This document shows positions 33,131 to 46,429 of a DNA stretch of 64,000 nt, one piece after another (the stretch's first letter is position 1; every line of letters starts with the position of its first letter). Made by a program: the position numbers and the translations under genes. Source of the DNA: Numida meleagris. Its lineage: Eukaryota; Chordata; Aves; Galliformes; Numididae. The notes beneath the pieces are model-generated. The model saw nothing but the letters and a program-made list of their open reading frames with translations, was not told where the DNA came from and made no database searches. The DNA lies in the NCBI RefSeq assembly GCF_002078875.1, contig NC_034424.1:9862493-9926492 (forward strand), in the 5' to 3' direction.

Positions 33131-36100
33131 CAGTTGCTGACATTAGCAGGGTTTTTGGAATACATTTTCAGTTTGGGGCTGGCGTGCCCGAAGTTCCAAG
33201 GACTTCTGTGTTAGCTGTGGGCTGCCAGTCTGAAACACCACTGCTGACTTGTACAAACTGGGGGAGCTGTCTTCACCGTTATGGGGTGAACTCGTGCAAG
33301 ATGAGCATCTTGCTAATCCACTGCCTTAAGGTTCATCTGGCTGTGTCATTGCACCGTGACACAAGAGATTCAGTTCACATTTGAATTCATTTATTAAAAT
33401 AAAAGCTGAAGTCTAGTGTGGAAAAGCAGATTGGAGAGAAGTGCCGGGTCTCCCAGGTGCTCTGCCCAGGGCCTGCCCGTCTCTGTCCATCCACTGCTGC
33501 ACCAAAGCCCTCTCTGAGGCAGAGAAGCAATACCTGGATGCCATGCTTCTCCTGCCATGAATAAGCTGAAATGGCTGCGGGGTGGGGGGCCCCTTAGAGC
33601 AGGGAAGATGGCAATGAAGAGGATCAGGAGCCTCAAGCCTCTTGCTGGTGCTTCCATCCATGTCCACACAGTTCCAGGGAGCTTCATGTCCATGGCAGAG
33701 TCTTGCCTGCAGTGCAAAATGGAAATGGTTTATTAGAGAGCTGCTGCTGAGGCTGTGAGAGCAGCGAGTGGAGGAGAGGCATAGCCTGAATGTGCACAGG
33801 TCTCACAACCTGTAAACCTGCTGGGGTGGGAATCTTGCCCTTCAACACCAATGAACCAAACATTTCCATACATCTTCATTTTGGGTGGTGTCAATTTTGT
33901 CTTTGATTTACATGATTTTTACATTTTATTCTAGAAAACTATTTCGTTTTGCTGGTAACTCGCTCACAGTCCCTTTTCGTCCCCTGTCCTGGGGTTCCAT
34001 CTGCATGGAGGAATGCCCACATGGGTGTCAAACACTTTGGGGAAAAGTTTTGGGTAAGGAGCAGAAGCTTTCTGGCCATGTGGTGGTTAGGAATGTGCAT
34101 GGTGAATGCTGTGGGACGGAGCAGTGCAGCCATGCTCAGCCCATGCCTGAGCTCCCACTGCACAGCAGGAGCCAGGTAGCACCATGGCGCTGTGATGACC
34201 TCATAGAATGGATGCAGGGAATCCTATGAGAGCAGACTTGTCATCCATGAGTTCTTCTGCAACATGTTCTCTGTAATTTCCGCTAGGCAGAGGTTTGAAG
34301 GCATTTTCTCCTTTTTGGTACTTTGCTGTGAACTGCTTTATTACTCTGAGGAGCTGGTCTGGCACCGGGAGCAGACAGCCGTATTGCTGATGCTGCTCTG
34401 ATGCAAGGCATCTGAAAGCAATTGCAGCACAAGTCAGGTTTTGTCACTCTGCCCAGTTAATGAGTTCCTCCTCCGTGTGCCAAGATCCCTGTTTCTAGCA
34501 GTGAGAGAGATGGTGTAATTGTGCTCACTTTGGGAAGCGCTGCGAGTTGTGCCAGCACAGGTGGTGCTCTCAGCTGGAGGATGGACCAGGCAAGAGGTGT
34601 GAGGTTGCCCAGTGGCACCGGTCCAGCCCTCCGTGACATCCCAAGCCATTGCTTCTAAGACTGCCTTTACGGTAGCAGTGCAAGCAATACTCATAAATCA
34701 GAAATTGCTTTATAATTAACACCTGGGACAGGCACTGAGCTCCTCCTGCAGCTGAGGGGCAAATGAACGCACTGTGCAAGCCTGCTGGGGCAGCGAGAGT
34801 GCATCTGCCCTGCAGCATGGAACTATGGCATGCCCCAGTGTCTGCAGAACGGTCTACAGCAGGTCAGAAACAGAAATCAGAAATAAATACCGTGGGAGGA
34901 TTACTCGCTTTCCTCAGCTGCAAGGCAGCATAATCCAGTGCAGAGCAAAGGCAGTTGGTACCAGGTCTGTTTCTCGCTAAATTCTGTTTGTAAATGTTTG
35001 TGGTCCGTGAAAATGTTGTTTATTGTTGCCATTATGCCACTGTATTATTTATTGTATGTCCTGGTGCATTTGCTGGTGTTGTTGTGTGCGTGTTCTGGAA
35101 GTGAGCTGCTCAAGGCCGGGAGGAGGCGGCTGCAGCCCCTGCTGAGCGCGGTGCTGCTCAGAGCCCTCCCTCCCTGCGGAGCAGGGCAGCTGTGGGATGC
35201 AGGCAGCGATACCAGGCCTCACCCGCGATCTTTTCCTGTTCTTTGTAGCTCCTTCCTTTGACGCTAGGCAGGCTTTGTGTGGGCGAGTGAGTTCCCTATG
35301 CGTTCTGCAGAAATGTAACGATTAGTGAATGCTCTCAGCAGGTTTGGACGTGAAAACTGGCTCAGCAGAAAGGAGAGCGGATTGGACAGACATCTACGAT
35401 GTATCTGGGTGAATTGGAGTAGGGTGGTGACATGGTGTGACCCCGACGCTTTCATCTGCAGTAGCAGCGAAAGAGTTAATACATTAGTTAAAATGATTTT
35501 TAGCATGAGCCTGAGCTGGGGCTGACAAACCATTATTCATAACTCTTCGGAAACCTGTAGCTTAATTCTTTTCTTTTTCTTTCATGATTTACAGAATATT
35601 ACACCAACTGTAAGCACTTTGCAGTTGGGCTTTTATTGTACGCTCCGAAGTGAAGAATTATGGTTCAGGATTCACAACGAGTAAATGTGCTCTGGTGTTT
35701 ATATCCTTTTCATCTTCTGCCCCATCCAGAGCTCGCCCCCTGCTTGCAGCAGGAACTCCTGCCAGGTACAGCAGCGGGCGGTGCTGCAGCAGCTTTGCCA
35801 TTGCACTTGAGCGGTGGAATGCCACGCGTGGAGGAGGAGATGCTGCACTCCACGCAGAGCAGCTCGTCCTGTGCCCCCTGTGCATCCCCACCAGCCAGCG
35901 GGTGCATTGTGGGCATCTCAGCAGTGCTGGGATGAGGACCAGCACCGCAGTGTGTACAGCCCAGCACTGGAGCTGACTGGAGCTTGAGTCGAACGTCCTG
36001 CTCTCAGCAAGGCGTGGGTTGGCTGGAGGCTGAGGAGCTCCCAGCACTCTGCTGGTCGGCTCCAGGAACGAATCCCCCAAGGGCACTGCAGTCGCTGTTT

Positions 36101-38279
36101 CGAGGGCTGTTGTGGCGGACGTCGTTAGAGGTGGTCCGTTCTCCAGAAAGCACTCAGGTGCCTCTGGGGCAGCTCTCCTCAGCTCTGGAAGGACAACGGC
36201 AACAAGGGATAATTTTTCATTATGGACAAAAGAATTATGAGGTACAAACGAGTGCGCCCAAGAAGATTAATAAATTACTCAGGATTAGCGTCAGTGATGG
36301 GTAGCTCTGTGTGTGCCGCGCTGGCCTGGCAGGGCAGAGGGATCCTGCGCAGTGTTTGTCACAGATCAGAAACACTAACCCCTTGACAGATGCCACGTAG
36401 ATCTTCATTTCCAAATTCGCCCATCTGAGAAACATCTGTGCGCTTAGGCTGGCAAATCTCAAGGAATGCTCTGCCAAGCAGCCGGCTTCCGCTTTTATAG
36501 CTCTGTAATCCTCGCTTGGGATTCCTCCTTTAAAAAGAATGGAAGTGTGCACAGCTCTCTGGGAAAGCTGCGTAGGTCCAGGAGAAGTCTGTGAAGAAAA
36601 GATTCATGGCATGATCAAAAAGCACCCAGGCTTTTACAGACAGGGCTCACCGGGTGCTTTGAACGGTTGTAAATAACATAAGGAGGAGGGAAGGAATTCA
36701 AGAGCCGAGCACGAGGGCTGCATGAGGCACCGCCGCAGCGTGCGCTGCTCCCGGCCTCAGGGCCGCACCCAGGGGTTTGCTGGTGCAGGGCACAGCGTGG
36801 GCAACGCGACTGTCACCGTGCCACAGGCCGGGCCTGGAGCAGTGCAGGGTCGGCTTGGGCACTGATGTGCAGGTGGTGTGGGATTGTCACTGGAAATCCC
36901 TCTGCAAAACGAGCTGCTTTCAGGAGTTTGCAGTGCTTTTGTCATCCCATGTGTATGGGAACAGTTGAGTCACAGCCTGAACCACTGATTGAGCACCTGG
37001 GGAAAAGACCTGGTCAGCCCTGGGAGCACAGGTGGAGGCAATTCACTGTGTGACTGGAAGGGCTGGAACCTGGCTCCCCTTAGACCTCATTGACAGGCTG
37101 ACTGCCGCTAAGGAAGGATCTCTTTCTGGAGATCCCTCCTCGGTGGGAGGAATCTGCACAGTTTGCAGATTGCTGCCCTATTATTTCAGGGGTAAAAATA
37201 CCTGCTTCTTTTGCTGGAAAGAAGCCTGAACTCCCAATCTCCCTCTACTTTCGTCATATAGTGTTCCAGGAGTCCAGAAGTTCTTCTTGGGACCTAACTC
37301 CAGTTACGCTGACAGCCCAGCAGCAGTCGCCCAATGGCTCAGAGACAGGTGTTGGCTTTTGAGCACTGGGAGCGAGCGCTGTTACCAGAGCCAGGCAGCA
37401 GCGTGGGGCAGGCCTGGGCTGGGAGCTGCGTCCTCAGGAGCTGCAGGGGCAGCGTCTGCGCAGAGGAACTGTGCACAGGGGAGCGGCCGTGGCCTGCTGT
37501 GTGCTGCTGAGCAGCTTTGCCATCATTTCCATGTCCCTGCTTTGCTTCCTCCCCTTGGCAGCCCGCGGGTGAATTCTCCCCATACTGCATCGTTCTGTGG
37601 CCTTTGGTGCGTGTGCGCCTCCACCTCCTCCGAAGTCACGGGTTCCTGTGCTGGTTATAAAACAGGGCTCAATTCCCCCAGGGATTTTGGATTTGGAGCA
37701 GTTCTGGGAAGAGAGGAGACTCTGGATTTCCCATACCCAATCCACAGCAGTCACCGGGGGGTTATGCTATTGGTTTTTGTTTTATTTGGAAAAGTATCAA
37801 TAGCCTGAGGGCTGCCCCAATTTTTTCCATTTGTGCAGGCAAAAGAATATTGATGAGGAGAGGCAGAGACACCCACAGCGCCCTCAGGGCTGAAGATCTT
37901 TCATAGGAAATTGTTGTTTTCAGACAGATGAAAGCAAATCCCTTTCATTTTTTATAAGTGCATGCAAGGAAACAAAAATAGCTGCTCAGGTGCGCTGATA
38001 TTTTCCTCTCGGACCCAGGCTCTGTCTTGGTGAAGTTTGCTCTCAACTCGTTGAAGTGAGAGCCTAAAGGAGAATAGGAACACATTTTGAATCTCTAAAC
38101 GTGCCCCCAGCTGCTCCCAGGGCCCAGTGGGGCTCAGCTCAGCAGCTCCTGCCCTGTGCCTGGGGGACCCTCCCCTCGTCCCCTGTCCGCGTTTGGGCAC
38201 CAACTCTGCGTTGGTTTCCATCCTGCTGATGAGGAAGGCAGTGTGTTTTCTTAACATTCGAGGGCATGATTCATAAACA
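33131..38279. other. Intergenic, no gene recognised
   Basis: Five kilobases of mixed composition without identified exons, repeats or dense motif clusters. GC-rich open frames (for example 35658-36086 and 37287-37808) occur with counterparts on the opposite strand and lack family matches. AT-rich pockets at 34980-35080 and 35530-35650 could be small elements. Confidence 0.5.
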
Positions 38280-39010
38280 ACCACTAATGCGCCTTTAACC
38301 TCTTTTTTTCATTGTTTAAATTTCAAATTTTTGGATGCAAACTCCTTAAATCAGTTCAATATGCTGTGAAGGGCTTTGCTAGAATTTAGGTTGAATTGCT
38401 TCCAAATGGAAATATAACACACACACACAAAAAAGCATGTCAGTAATTTTAATTGAATCTACTGTGTGTATACTCTTAAATAATTGAAGTGTTTCCAATA
38501 CTTACTAGATGCTTCAATTTGGCAGTGGTTTGGGTACAAGCATAAAAATGGCAGAATACAGAAAAACTGTGCCTAGTGTTTCATGAGGGATTTACTCACA
38601 ACTTAATTGGGATTCCTGTAAAGCCACGCAGAACTTTGGCAGTGAAACTGGAACCCAGGTGAGCTGCATGGAGAACTGGTGTGAGGTTTGGTGCTGGATA
38701 GAAGGCTTTGAGGTTCTGGATGAGAACTGGGCAAAGTTCTCTGATTTCACTGGATTCTGCTTTCAAATGTTGGCGTTAATTTTCAGCTTGATGCACACAA
38801 CCAAATCTGAGGGCGCTGAACAGAACCCCAACGTCACACAAAACTTTCCATATTTTAAGAGCAACGTGTTATGTTCATGCATATTTGTGTTTAATTTTTG
38901 TCGTGGGGTTTTAATACTAAAATTTGCATTCAGAATTAATCTCACTTTAAAAGCAGTAGAAAAACATCATCATCCCACTGTAAATTTACTTGTTTTCCCC
39001 TCCTTCATTT
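38280..39010. promoter_or_regulatory. AT-rich possible noncoding element
   Basis: AT-rich stretch with ATTA cores (38440-38475, 38930-38940) and a short CA tract at 38420. No transposon recognised. Weak candidate. Confidence 0.25.
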
Positions 39011-39131
39011 CTTAGCAGGGGAAGTCAAACTGTCTCTTTTCTTTCCTTTTAATCTGAGGATTAATCTCTGGATCTGATTTATGTTCCAGCGTTTAGATGA
39101 AGAAAGACAAGTAGCTGGAAGTTCTTCTTAG

Positions 39132-39180
39132 GAATCATAAAATCTCAGGGTGGGAAAGGCATCTGCAATGTTAACCAGTT
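39132..39180 (-). mobile_element. CR1 3'-end remnant
   Basis: The sequence reads like the reverse complement of the CR1 3' end (AATCATAAAATCTCAGGGT followed by a TGGGAAAGG-type motif), but only about 45 bases are recognisable. Confidence 0.4.
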
Positions 39181-39454
39181 AGGAAGGAAACGTTACTTTC
39201 AAACTTTGTTAAGCGCGAATGCAGCCCTGGGTCAGGGCGCAGCCTGTTCCCACCAGCACCGGCCACGGCACTTTTCCTGGGACGAGAGTGGAAGCCTGAC
39301 TCAGTGGTTAAGAGGCTGCTGTTGTCTTGTTTTCCATGTTCCTTTGATTTTAACCACCTCAGATGCGAAATCCGGATTCCAGGCCAAATTCTGCTTGTCT
39401 CAACGTATTTCATACCATGTTTTTTTCAGTAGGCTTCTAGTATGCACAAAATAA

Positions 39455-40336
39455 GTGAAGCTTGTTTCTAACAGTGCGTTTGCTACGCAAAACCATAGAA
39501 AAACAATGGCATGGTTATTTCCTTCTCATCTTACTGCAGCACTTTGTATCGCTATCCACGATCAGCATCCCACAATTACACTGTGTGTTCAGGTTTCCCA
39601 CAGATCCACCAATGCCACCAGAACGCCTGTGACCCTACAGTGGAGGAACTGGTGCCACCATAACCAACTGAAATGTTTCTTTCTGGGATATGGAGTGGAT
39701 CTGCTCTTTGGACAGCATGCAAAATCCATTTCTGGAGTGCATATTGTCTGCATGGTAGCATGCATGCTGCACCGCATGAAACAAAGGCATCTCCTCAGTT
39801 CTTCCATTGTTTCTGGCTACGAAGAAGGTGTGAGGTGTGCTGTGTACCACAGTGAAATGTACACAAACGTCCATTTTCCACACCAAGCTCGGAGATACCA
39901 CCTGTTCTTGCAATGGTTAATTCATGAGATTTCATGGCACATAGGCACATGTTATTCAGTCTTTTCATGTCTGAAAGGAGCCTGCAACCCAAACAATCAG
40001 CAAAGCGTGCGGGCAGAGCTCATCCTCTGGCATGCAAACTATGTGCGTGGGGAAGATGTGGAGGAAAGAGAAAAAAACTGGAATTTCCACTTGCTGCACA
40101 TCTCATGTCCAGAGCACATCACACAGTGCAAGGGTCTAATGAAGCGCAGAGCATGCAGTCTCGCTCTCAGCAGCTCATGTTGTGGCTCTGTCCTCTTACC
40201 CACATGGTTGCTGCAAGACATCATCTCAGGCAGCATCGTCAGAGCTTCTGAGGCTGCAAAAATTGGGGTTTGTGCTCATTTTATTTCCAGTTGTTGGTGC
40301 ATTTCCTCTCTCCCCAGCCTCAAGGTCAGATCCTAA
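39455..40336 (+). other. Unexplained 293-codon open reading frame
   Basis: An unusually long open frame in DNA of ordinary GC content (just under 50%), where chance frames this long are rare. The conceptual product is rich in Cys, His, Trp and Ser, has no domain or signal peptide I recognise, and no splice or promoter context was found. The DNA has many GCATGC-like words. It may be an old unidentified repeat, a decayed coding relic or chance. It lies just right of a CR1 remnant. Confidence 0.2.
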
Positions 40337-42134
40337 CGAGGTCTAGAAAAGATAAAGAGTACAGTTCAGGCTGGCTGAACTGTGTTGGCTCCAGCCCTGC
40401 CCTCAGCGCCTTGCACTTGCTCTTATGCCCACTGCATTGAGTAGGCGCAATTGCCTCAGTGCATCTTCCTGTGTCCTGAGCTTCAGGAACAGAGGAACAG
40501 TCTGGATTTGGCCAGGAATTACTAGCGCGGGAACATGTCTGTTCGGGTTGTTGACATGTTTCCAACCTGGAATGATTAGGAATTATCCAGCATCCCATAG
40601 AGCAGTTGACTCCTGTTATGATTCCAGACTGATCTCTGAGCCGAAGGAATCAGATAAGATGTGGTGATATAGGGGATTGCTTATAAAAACCAGACTTGCC
40701 CTTCTTGCATGCTGAATACGCAACTGCATTGCAAGCAGCGACAGTGTGGTGATTTTTCAGAAGACATCTCAGTAAGTAGCCCCTAACATAGAAAATAATG
40801 AAATCCTTTTCATCTCTCTGTAAAATCCTTCCTGCTTTTATCTGCTTTTTGCCAGTACCTCTCCAAGCTGCCTCGCTGGTGCTGGTGGTGGTTTCTGAGT
40901 GACTGCAGTCCCGTGCATGGTGTGGGAGTGGCTGTCCCCATGTGACCCTATGTCCCAGTGTCACCGCCCTGCAGAGTGGTGCAGGGCCACGAGGCAGTGC
41001 AGCCCACGGCCCCGATCCTCCCCGGGGCACCGTGCCCTGGGGCCGTGCACTGTGTGCTCAGCCTTAGCGGTAGCATAGCTAGTATGAAGGTCATTTGCCA
41101 CATTCTAGGTAACGCTGGTTGCCAGCATGCACCGCAGCTGCTCGACTGCAAGAAGCCCCTTCTACAATTCCATTAGGTGGTGGAACCCTTACACAGTGCT
41201 GGAACAAGGCTCAGCGTGGGGTGGAGCAGTGACTGCTGCAGCACCCCAAGCTCGGGGTGGTTGTCGCTTCCTTTCTCGCACTGGTTTGACCAAAGGTGCA
41301 GAATCACAGAGGCAGCTCTGCCCAGCATACCTGCGGGCACCCGTCCTGCCTCACATCCTTTGGGTTTGGTGTTTTTCTGTCTCACACATACAGGACATTT
41401 GCTTCGTATAATTGATTGTCCCTGCGGTGCAAACATCCAAGAGGAAATAAATAGCTTAAAAGGTGCATAATGCCTGGGAAGCGCGCGCTGCGCTCTGATC
41501 TCTGGGGAGCAGCCTGATTTCCTGAGCGTGCTCTGCGCGTACCACTTCTGACAGATCACAGTGTTTCTCCAAACCATTTGCCCATTGCTTACAGAACCCA
41601 CTTCAAGCCTGAAATAAAGTTACCAATGTTTTCTAGTATTTTTTTTATTAACCACCTCTACCGTCTTATAATTTAAAGCACCTGTCCATTTAGGTTTTTT
41701 CCTTCTGACCTACTAAATAACCCTGCATGATACATACAATGAAACTAATGGCTTTTGGATGATGTTGTTGAAAACTAGCTTATGAAAAGTGAGTTGAATG
41801 AACCACACTGCAGGAAATCCTTTCATACCCCTTGGAAAACCAAACTGGAACACCTTTCTGCTTCAGCGTGCAGGGCCGAATTCTTAAACAATTATCACTC
41901 ACTTTGCACTTGAAAAATGAGGACTGTCTTGTGATTTCTCAGCACTGCTGGTGTCACTGCCCCCCCTTCCCATGGCATTTTGTGAGAAATGCCAGAGCCT
42001 TTGCACACACAGGTGCATGGGGAAGCCAGGAACGCTTGCCCACCAAGCCCAGATCTGTGCAAGGAGGCTGTCTGTTTCCTTCTGCTTCACTTACTCTTAT
42101 TCTTACAAAAATATGGAGCTGTGTGGTGGTGATG

Positions 42135-42147
42135 TTTTTTTTTTTTT
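42135..42147. repeat. T13 homopolymer
   Basis: Thirteen T, followed by further T runs to about 42173. Confidence 0.75.
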
Positions 42148-44250
42148 ATTTTTTTATTGTCGTCCTTTTTTTTCAAGGAGAAATGAATAATTTCTTCCCA
42201 GCTAGAGCAAAAGCAGCTTTGTTTTAACTCCAATTATTTCTTAACTCTCTGTGAATCTTTCAAGCACAAGGTTGGCAAGCCCGTGAGAAGGGCCAGGTGC
42301 AATTACATTGCTGTGCTGTTTTGGGGTATTTTCAGTGGTGGTTTCTGGAGCGGTGGGCTGCTGTGGGTGGGAATGCCGATACCGACACAGACTGCAGGAG
42401 CTGCTGCCGCCGAGATGCCTCAGCTCTGCAGAGCACCCCATTGGATGGGGCAACTGCAGCAGCCCAGGTCTGGGTGGGGCTGTGTGGGCTCATCTGTGCA
42501 CGTGTCACTACATAAGGGACAGAAGCGCTGGAATGACCCTTCCCAGCCACGCGGGAGCAGCTGGGTGTTGCTGAGTGTTACGAGTGCTAACGCTGCTGCA
42601 AGGGCTCCCCCGGGTGTGGAGCGGCCTGGAGCTGCTGCCAGGGCAAGTGGTGACAGCCTCAGCGGTGACCAATTTACAGAGGCAAAATTCCCCTCTGCAG
42701 CTACAGAGAGAGCGGGTCTTACTTCCAAAATGAAATGTGCAGATAATCTGTTGCCAACCCAAAGTTACGTGACACTTTGCTGCTGTCAGGCAGCTACCCT
42801 ATGGGATCTCCTGCAGCTTCCCTGCAGCAGAAATGAGCTCTGAGCATGGGGACTGGAAATGGGCACTGCGCAGAGGCAAGCGCGGCAGGATTTCCATCAG
42901 CTGCCATCTGCCCTGGGCTCCCCTGCCACACAGACTCTGCTGGTTCTTGTCCAGGAGATGCAGTCACAGACAGGGTCTTCTTTACAGAATATTTTGTCTT
43001 TGTCCTCTATGATTGGGAATTGCATTTGGAACAGAACTCTTAAAAATAGATAATACCATAAGTGATTTTACTTTTTTTTTCAGAAGAAACTGTTATTGAA
43101 ATTAATTTTGTCATGGAAGATGTCAGTTCTGATTGGATTTTTGTGATTTCCTTTAGAAAAAAAGGACACCCACTGCCCACAAGTGACGCCTGTAGTAATC
43201 CTGCCTGCACGTCCCAGAGAGCCCTCCTCAAGCTCAGGGACGGCCACCAGAGGGGCTGCAGCTGCTGGGAGGAGAAGGTCCCCATCAGTGGGGTGGGAGG
43301 ACCGGAGCCTGGGGGGCTTATGTACCTGGGAGCTATTCTTGGTAACGGTGTAGGATAACACTGCCCATAGTGAGTTACAGACTGAGGTTATGCGGAGCTC
43401 TGTGGTGCTGTCTGTGCATCACTGGTGACATCCACTTCTGGATTAAATGCAGTGTGAAGTGCAGATAAGTCAGACATTAAGGTGGCCATACATAGCACGG
43501 TCTGCATGAAAACAGAAAGAGAAGAGCCTGGGAAAAAAATAGCTATGAATGCACAGAGAGCTCAAACAAATTTTTGTGCTCAGAGAGAGCTCACAAGGCT
43601 GTAAGAAATACCCTGCTCAGTACGGGACAATGGCCGATTATTTTTCCCCCCTTTCCAAGCCTTTTCCTGCCTGCAGGGCCAGCACGATCCTTCAGCCCCC
43701 TGCTTTGCCCCACAGTGTGGGGAGCTGCCCCCTGAGGACCGCATCTGGGAGCAGGATGGGGCCGGGGGGAGCCCCGCTGCTGTTCTGGAGCTGGGGTCAG
43801 TGGGAGCGGCGGGTTCTGTGCCTTGGCCCCAGCAGAGATCCACTCGAGGTCGGCAGAGCCTTGTGCTCAGGCGGTGCCCAGCACGAGAGGAGCAGTGCAA
43901 GCACCCACAGCCAGAACTGAACTCACGTTAGCAAGGAGGTTTTAGCTGTTCATGGAAAACCACCTCTGCTGAGAGCTGGCTGGGTGTTGTTAGCTACATC
44001 CTGGCGAGGGCCTGCCACAGGCCTCTGAGATTTGTCACAGAGTGTAAGGAAAAGATGGTTCAAGAGTTAGGTAATGATGTGCGCTGAGAATTGGAGACTG
44101 CAGAGATAAAAGGCAACTGGTAGCAAAGCACAAAGACTGACACCACTTAAAAGGGCAGGAGAAGTAAAATGGCTAGACACATCATAGCTTTAATAGGAAA
44201 CACATGAGAGATGTTGATCAGAGAATGCTGGCAAACAGATGAGGTCTCTG

Positions 44251-44266
44251 AAAAAAAAAAAAAAAA
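44251..44266. repeat. A16 homopolymer
   Basis: Sixteen A followed by GAAAAAAAGAGG, an A-rich low-complexity tract. Confidence 0.8.
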
Positions 44267-45009
44267 GAAAAAAAGAGGAAACAGAAAACAAGATGGAAAG
44301 ATAAAATTTCAAAGCAAGCCCTAAATGGGTAGCAGTTCCAGCTAATAGGAAGACCTGTAGTGATTTTGCCAAGTAGTACACAGAGAAGCTGATGATCATT
44401 AACATATTGATAAATTTATTATCAGACAATTCAGTCCTGTCAATTTCAATTTCTTCCGAGAGACCGGGGTGGTTTCATAAAGTTACTAAAAGTACGTGAA
44501 TCCCTAAAACAACAAATCCTCACTGTTTGCTTTCTGTATGCTAACTCTTCAGGAGTTGACGGGGTGGCAGTCAGGGGCAGCGTGAGCCCCACTGCTGGGG
44601 CTGCAGCCCCACGAGCGGTGCCCCATGGGAAGGGTGAGGGCTGTGCTGCCTTGAGCCCCGCTCAGGACCGGGGGAAGCCCTGGGCACGGGGCCACTGTCC
44701 CGTGAGAGGGAAGAAAAGCTGAATTTCAGCAATCCTGTCTGCTCCTGCCACCACCTGGAGAGCTGCTCTTACATTTCCCTGTTGCCTTGAGAGGGATTTC
44801 CAGGCTCTAAAGTTGTACCAGAGTTGTTCACAGGGCGGGGAGTTACAAACTTGCAACTCGGTGCCAGAAAGACACACAAAAAAAGCAGAAACTGCAATGA
44901 AAAGGGGAATGCCGTGCAGAAGGCACGCTGCTGCACCGAGCGCTGCGCACGGGCACAGCACAGCCCAGGCAGCGCCGCGGGAGGGTTGGCAAGTTTCTTT
45001 ATGGTGTTT

Positions 45010-45290
45010 GATATACCTTGAATTTTTTTGTAATTAATTATTCATGCCTCGCACTGTGTTTTACAGTGAGGCTCTGCCACATCCTAAAACTAAAAATAAT
45101 CCTCTTACATTTTTAATCAGGCTTCGTTATGAATGGCAGATGCTGGAAGCTGAAGTGAAAATCATCATCAGTTGTGTTTATTGGCGAAATTCCTGCTACA
45201 CTCAAAGCTTGAGAAAAATCAAACGCGTTTGACAGCTGGTAGAATGAAAGGGGAGGATAAATCTTACCCTGGCAACATCGTTACCGTGAG
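45010..45290. promoter_or_regulatory. Candidate conserved noncoding element
   Basis: Begins with GTAATTAATTATT (45030-45042), the same 13-mer found in the intronic block at 7110-7122. Continues as repeat-free sequence with TTTTTAATCAG near 45111 and a run without low complexity at 45170-45240. Confidence 0.35.
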
Positions 45291-45750
45291 CCCTAGAGCT
45301 CAAAGAGGCATCGCCTTCACCCAGAGCACCGTGAGGCTGGAACAGGCCGCAGCCGTGGCACCCATTGGGCAGCGGGCGCTCCTGGTGCTGCCGCAGGGGC
45401 AGGGCTCTCGTGTTCTGCTCCCACAGCAGAAGCCGGGTCCCCCCACAGCCACGTGCAGCTCCAAGAGGTGCAGAGAGCCACTAAGCTGCACGCCCACTCC
45501 TTGCTTTGCAGCAAGTTGCTCTCACTGCTATAGGGAAATGCCCAGCAAACGTGCCCACGGGGCCCTGGGCAGAGGCGTGGCTGTGTTGGTCCACGTGTGC
45601 AGGGCAGGACACGCGGCGTGGTGCCAGGCTGCAGCCAGCCCCGGCTGAGGCCGGCCGTGCCCTCGGCCCCGTGCCCAGCTCCTTTGCCTCCTGAAGGCGG
45701 TGGCGGTCCACATCTCCGCCATCGGGGCAGCAGGACGATTTCCCAGTAAT
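45291..45750. other. GC-rich intergenic spacer
   Basis: GC-rich DNA with open frames on both strands. No gene-like organisation. Confidence 0.5.
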
Positions 45751-45759
45751 TCAAGTACA

Positions 45760-46425
45760 GAAAGATAAAGTTTCAGCTAACTTGTTAACCTGATTGGTGA
45801 GCACTAACTCCAGTGTCACATTTCACCCCCACATAATTGGGGAATTATGATTTGCATTCATTCCCTCTTCACCTGCGGGTCAGAGGTCTGCAGCGTGTCC
45901 TGCAGCATTTGAACAGCTGTTTCGAGGTAACGTTAATGCGTCGCGTCCTCGGGAGTTTCTGGGGCACTTTGCTTTGCTGCGTCGCACCCACAGAGCGCAG
46001 CGCCGTCTGTGCGCATTCCTTATCACAGTGCTCCTGTGACATTATGAAACCTCTGCAGACTTTTTGTTGATGTATATTTCACGGGCTTGTTTTGCTTGAA
46101 GATGGTCTCTCTGTGAATCACATTCCTGAAAAGAACACTGAATAAAAAAAATATGTCTGAGCTAGAAATGCATGAGTTACAGAAAAATCCAGTTTTACTA
46201 CCAGAGGTTTGCAGATTATTATATGGGTCTGTTTTCACTTGATTTCACACTATGCAGATTTACTATGTTACAATGAAATACTGGGGTAAAATAATTCTGC
46301 AAATGAGTAATGTAATGTGTTTATAATGCAATGTTCTGCGTCTATAGCAATTAGCAGGTTGCAATTAAAATATTAGATTTATCTTTTTAACAACTGTAAT
46401 GAAACGCAAATTCTAGCATCTTTCA
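45760..46425. promoter_or_regulatory. AT-rich candidate conserved noncoding element
   Basis: Two AT-rich parts (45760-45865 and 46060-46425) with homeodomain cores such as ATAATTGGGGAATTATGA at 45833-45850 and GCAATTAGC near 46348. Repeat-free, no coding signal. Confidence 0.35.
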
Positions 46426-46429
46426 CAAA

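Larger units (their letters stand above)
40340..45009. other. Intergenic, no gene recognised
   Basis: Mixed sequence with homopolymers at 42135-42147 (T13) and 44251-44266 (A16). GC-rich open frames at 42283-42843 and 43549-43920 are not supported as genes. AT-rich pockets at 41620-41780 and 44380-44440 are short. Confidence 0.5.

Noticed and set aside
37287..37808. 173-codon plus-strand frame
   Set aside because: No domain, no promoter or splice context, and an antisense frame covers the same stretch.
45271..45285. GGCAAC-N3-GTTACC as an RFX X-box
   Set aside because: The half-sites are in the reverse order of a real X-box.
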